Assembly (NCBI RefSeq): GCF_008632955.1
Contig: NZ_CP043960.1
Coordinates: forward strand, 310,001 to 374,000
DNA from: Streptomyces tendae
GTDB taxonomy: Bacteria; Actinomycetota; Actinomycetes; Streptomycetales; Streptomycetaceae
DNA: 64,000 nucleotides
Direction of reading: 5' to 3'
Part shown: positions 62,488-64,000 of the stretch, piece by piece
Position numbering within the stretch: the first letter of the stretch is position 1
How the letters are laid out: every line of letters starts with the position of its first letter
Made by a program: the position numbers and the translations under genes
The notes under the pieces: generated by a model
What the model was told of the DNA's origin: nothing
Seen by the model: only the letters and a program-made list of their open reading frames with translations
Databases searched by the model: none

Positions 62488-62642
62488 GTCTTCGCGCTCG
62501 CCCACCTCCTGGGCTTCGACCTCATGCCCAGGATCAGGAACTGGAAGGACCTGACCTTCTACCGGCCCACCAAGCAGACCGAGTACGTCCACATCGACGC
62601 CCTGTTCGGGGGGCCCGGCCGCAACTCAATCGACTTCGACCC
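62488..62642 (+). pseudogene. Tn3-family transposase scrap
   Basis: VFALAHLLGFDLMPRIRNWK, DLTFYRPTKQTEYVHIDALF and GGPGRNSIDFD match the DDE-domain segment of Tn3-type transposases. About 50 codons of a protein of nearly 1000. Confidence 0.8.
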
Positions 62643-62648
62643 CACGGC

Positions 62649-63127
62649 ATGCCCGTTCCCTACGAGGACACGGCCCGACGGAAGATCATGCCGGAGCAGG
62701 CCGAACAGCGCATCCTTGACGCCTTCGACTCGCCCAAGGCCGACGGCGGGACCGAGTGGGGCACGCTGTTCCGCAAGACGAGCTGCGGAGTCGCCTACGC
62801 CTGGGGTGAGGCCGACTACAACGGCCACTACGGCGTTCGAGAACTGTGCGACATCTGCCCGCCCGAACAGATCGCGCTGTGCGAGAAGGCATGGGTGAAG
62901 CCCTCGCTGGAGGCTGTCGAACGCGAAGCGCGCGTCCTCGGCGTGACCGGCGACATTGAGGTCAACGACCGTGCCATCGTCGTCGAGGGACTGGACGAGC
63001 CGCCCCGCTACTACCTGCAGCACGGCTTCGGTTACCAGTGCCACAACCGGAACAAGCCCCACCACTACCACCAGCACGGCCGGGCCCCATCGGCTGGGAA
63101 GCGGAGGACGGAGCCCAGACAGCATGA
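62649..63127 (+). pseudogene. Cys-rich conserved protein, 5'-truncated, one frameshift
   Basis: MPEQAEQRILDAFDSPKADG, TLFRKTSCGVAYAWGEADYN and GVRELCDICPPEQIALCEKA, with four cysteines (C, C-x2-C, C) that could hold a metal or Fe-S site. Then VEVNDRAIVV-type strand, PPRYYLQHGFGYQCHNRNKP and HHYHQHGRA. A base is missing near 63086; the correct frame ends IGWEAEDGAQTA with TGA overlapping the next ATG. Family not identified. It runs out of the Tn3 scrap, so the N-terminus is probably lost. Coupled to the exonuclease. Confidence 0.5.
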
Positions 63128-63725
63128 ACTTCGCCACCTGGCCCGCGCTACTCGTCGTCGACGTCGAAGGCAACGGCGCCAACCCGCCCGACCTCGTAGA
63201 AGTCGCTGCGCTGCCCATCCGGGAGGGGCGCTCCGACAAGAGCACCGCAGGCTGGTGGCTGACACGTCCGAACCGTCCCGTCACCCCCTTTGCCACCCGG
63301 TGCACGGCCTGACCAACGACGCCCTGGCCGACAAGCCGGCGTGGGCCGAAGTCGCGAGCCGGGTACACGCCTTTCTGGGCAGCACCTGGATCTCCGCCCA
63401 CAACACGCACACCGACTACCGCGTGCTCAGCGCGCACCTGCCCGGCTGGAAGCCCGCCGGCGTCCTGGACACGCTTCGGCTGGCCAAGAGCACCTTCCCG
63501 GGCCTTGGCAAGTACAGCTTGGACAGGCTCATCGAGCATGTGCAGCCCGATCTCAGCGAAGCCCCCGGTGCCCGGCACCGGGCCACCTTCGACGCCTACG
63601 CCGCGGCACAGCTCCTCATCGCCATGGCTTCCCGTTACGACACCTGGGACCAGATGGTCGCTGCGGCGGTACCGCACGGCCTGCCTGGCGCCCCCGAACC
63701 AGAAAAGGACCCCACGCTGTGGTGA
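63124..63725 (+). pseudogene. DnaQ-like 3'-5' exonuclease, one-base frameshift
   Basis: MNFATWPALLVVDVEGNGAN has the D-x-E of exonuclease motif I. After TPFATR a G is missing near 63298 and the frame resumes as VHGLTNDALADKPAWAEVAS, STWISAHNTHTDYRVLSAHL (motif II), FPGLGKYSLDRLIEHVQPDL and ARHRATFDAYAAAQLLIAMA (motif III H-x4-D). About 200 residues, complete apart from the one base. DEDDh exonucleases trim DNA or RNA 3' ends. Overlaps the Cys-rich gene by ATGA. Confidence 0.75.
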
Positions 63726-63744
63726 CTTCCTCCGCCCGGCCGCT

Positions 63745-63825
63745 ACGAGAAGCGCTCTACCCCTACCCGGACCATATTCTGATCGCCACGAAAGTCGGCA
63801 TGGTCCGCCCCGCCCCCGGGCGTCG
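63745..63825 (+). pseudogene. Aldo/keto reductase scrap
   Basis: LREALYPYPDHILIATKVGM and VRPAPG match the segment after the catalytic region start in aldo/keto reductases. Sequence on either side is unrelated. The last 175 bases of the window contain no recognised gene. Confidence 0.5.
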
Positions 63826-64000
63826 GTTGGCACGGCCGGCTCGGTGGTGTCGGCGCCCTCGGCGATGCCGCCGCGCACCGGCTCGTCGGAGGCCCGCCAG
63901 AAGAGGTCGTTCTCGGGGCCTGGGTGCGGTCGCCGCTGAGCAGCCGGGTGCCGGTCACCCGGTTCGGGTCGACATAACTGCTGCCGCCCGCGCCGCTGCC

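Noticed and set aside
1-64000. tRNA or rRNA genes, phage structural genes, polyketide or NRPS modules
   Set aside because: Looked for on both strands; none of the characteristic sequences or domains was seen.

Overview
The window is high-GC actinobacterial DNA, most likely Streptomyces or a close relative. This rests on the codon usage, on many typical Streptomyces families (CGNR regulator, RsbW-like ATPase, Fic-type toxin module, FadR-like GntR regulators, lipoproteins, a type I-E CRISPR repeat) and on the density of IS5, IS630, IS701, IS110, ISL3, IS256, ISAs1 and Tn3 sequences. So many nested and decayed insertion sequences suggest a chromosome arm or a large linear plasmid rather than a conserved core. 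No tRNA, rRNA or ribosomal-protein gene was seen.

1-23 kb: an IS-riddled field holding the scattered parts of what looks like one repeated module. The parts are a MerR-type regulator, an old-yellow-enzyme (OYE) flavin oxidoreductase and an alpha/beta hydrolase. They appear as an OYE tail plus hydrolase (1-880), MerR (8413), a MerR relic plus intact OYE (10.2-11.6 kb), a MerR stub facing a hypothetical gene (13.3-14.5 kb), an OYE-hydrolase deletion chimera plus MerR (16.2-17.0 kb), and an MFS exporter, FrnE-like thiol oxidoreductase and twin-repeat cysteine peptide (20.7-22.9 kb). Five copies of one operator-like dyad lie beside these genes. The intact OYE and hydrolase both lack textbook catalytic residues. 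Between them sit complete IS elements with recognisable target duplications, including an IS5-like element (4744-8360) that appears to carry a HAD-family passenger gene and was itself invaded by an IS630 and an IS5.

23-34 kb: more IS relics, a possible GIY-YIG protein, an NhaA antiporter fused to a DsbA-like domain, a frameshifted ECF sigma factor with a SnoaL-like tail, a GNAT/proline-iminopeptidase-like pair read from the minus strand, and a copper-linked pair (DUF305 relic, CsoR-like operator, DUF4396 protein).

34-51 kb: the best preserved part. It has a lipoprotein hydrolase, a two-component system and a secreted hydrolase. Next is a tightly packed glutamine-synthetase-like / nitrilase / class I amidotransferase / GntR cluster with two matching GntR operators. 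Then come a broken Vat/CatB acetyltransferase, a PNPOx-like protein / 3Fe-4S ferredoxin / ferredoxin reductase operon, a VOC protein divergent from a CGNR regulator, an IS701 relic and a second GntR regulator divergent from an RsbW-like ATPase. The cluster looks built to take up nitrile or amine nitrogen through gamma-glutamyl intermediates; that role is inferred.

51-64 kb: IS relics, a toxin-antitoxin pair, a conserved hypothetical next to an IS110, decayed stress/CBS genes, a frameshifted Rieske oxygenase, a short orphan type I-E CRISPR array whose first spacer is a perfect palindrome, a lipoprotein, an intact IS5, a hypothetical gene, a Tn3 scrap, a Cys-rich protein coupled to a DnaQ-like exonuclease (both frameshifted), and an aldo/keto reductase scrap.

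Many otherwise well-conserved genes carry exactly one single-base indel. They are either pseudogenes in a decaying region or uncorrected sequencing errors, and this should be settled before calling them dead.
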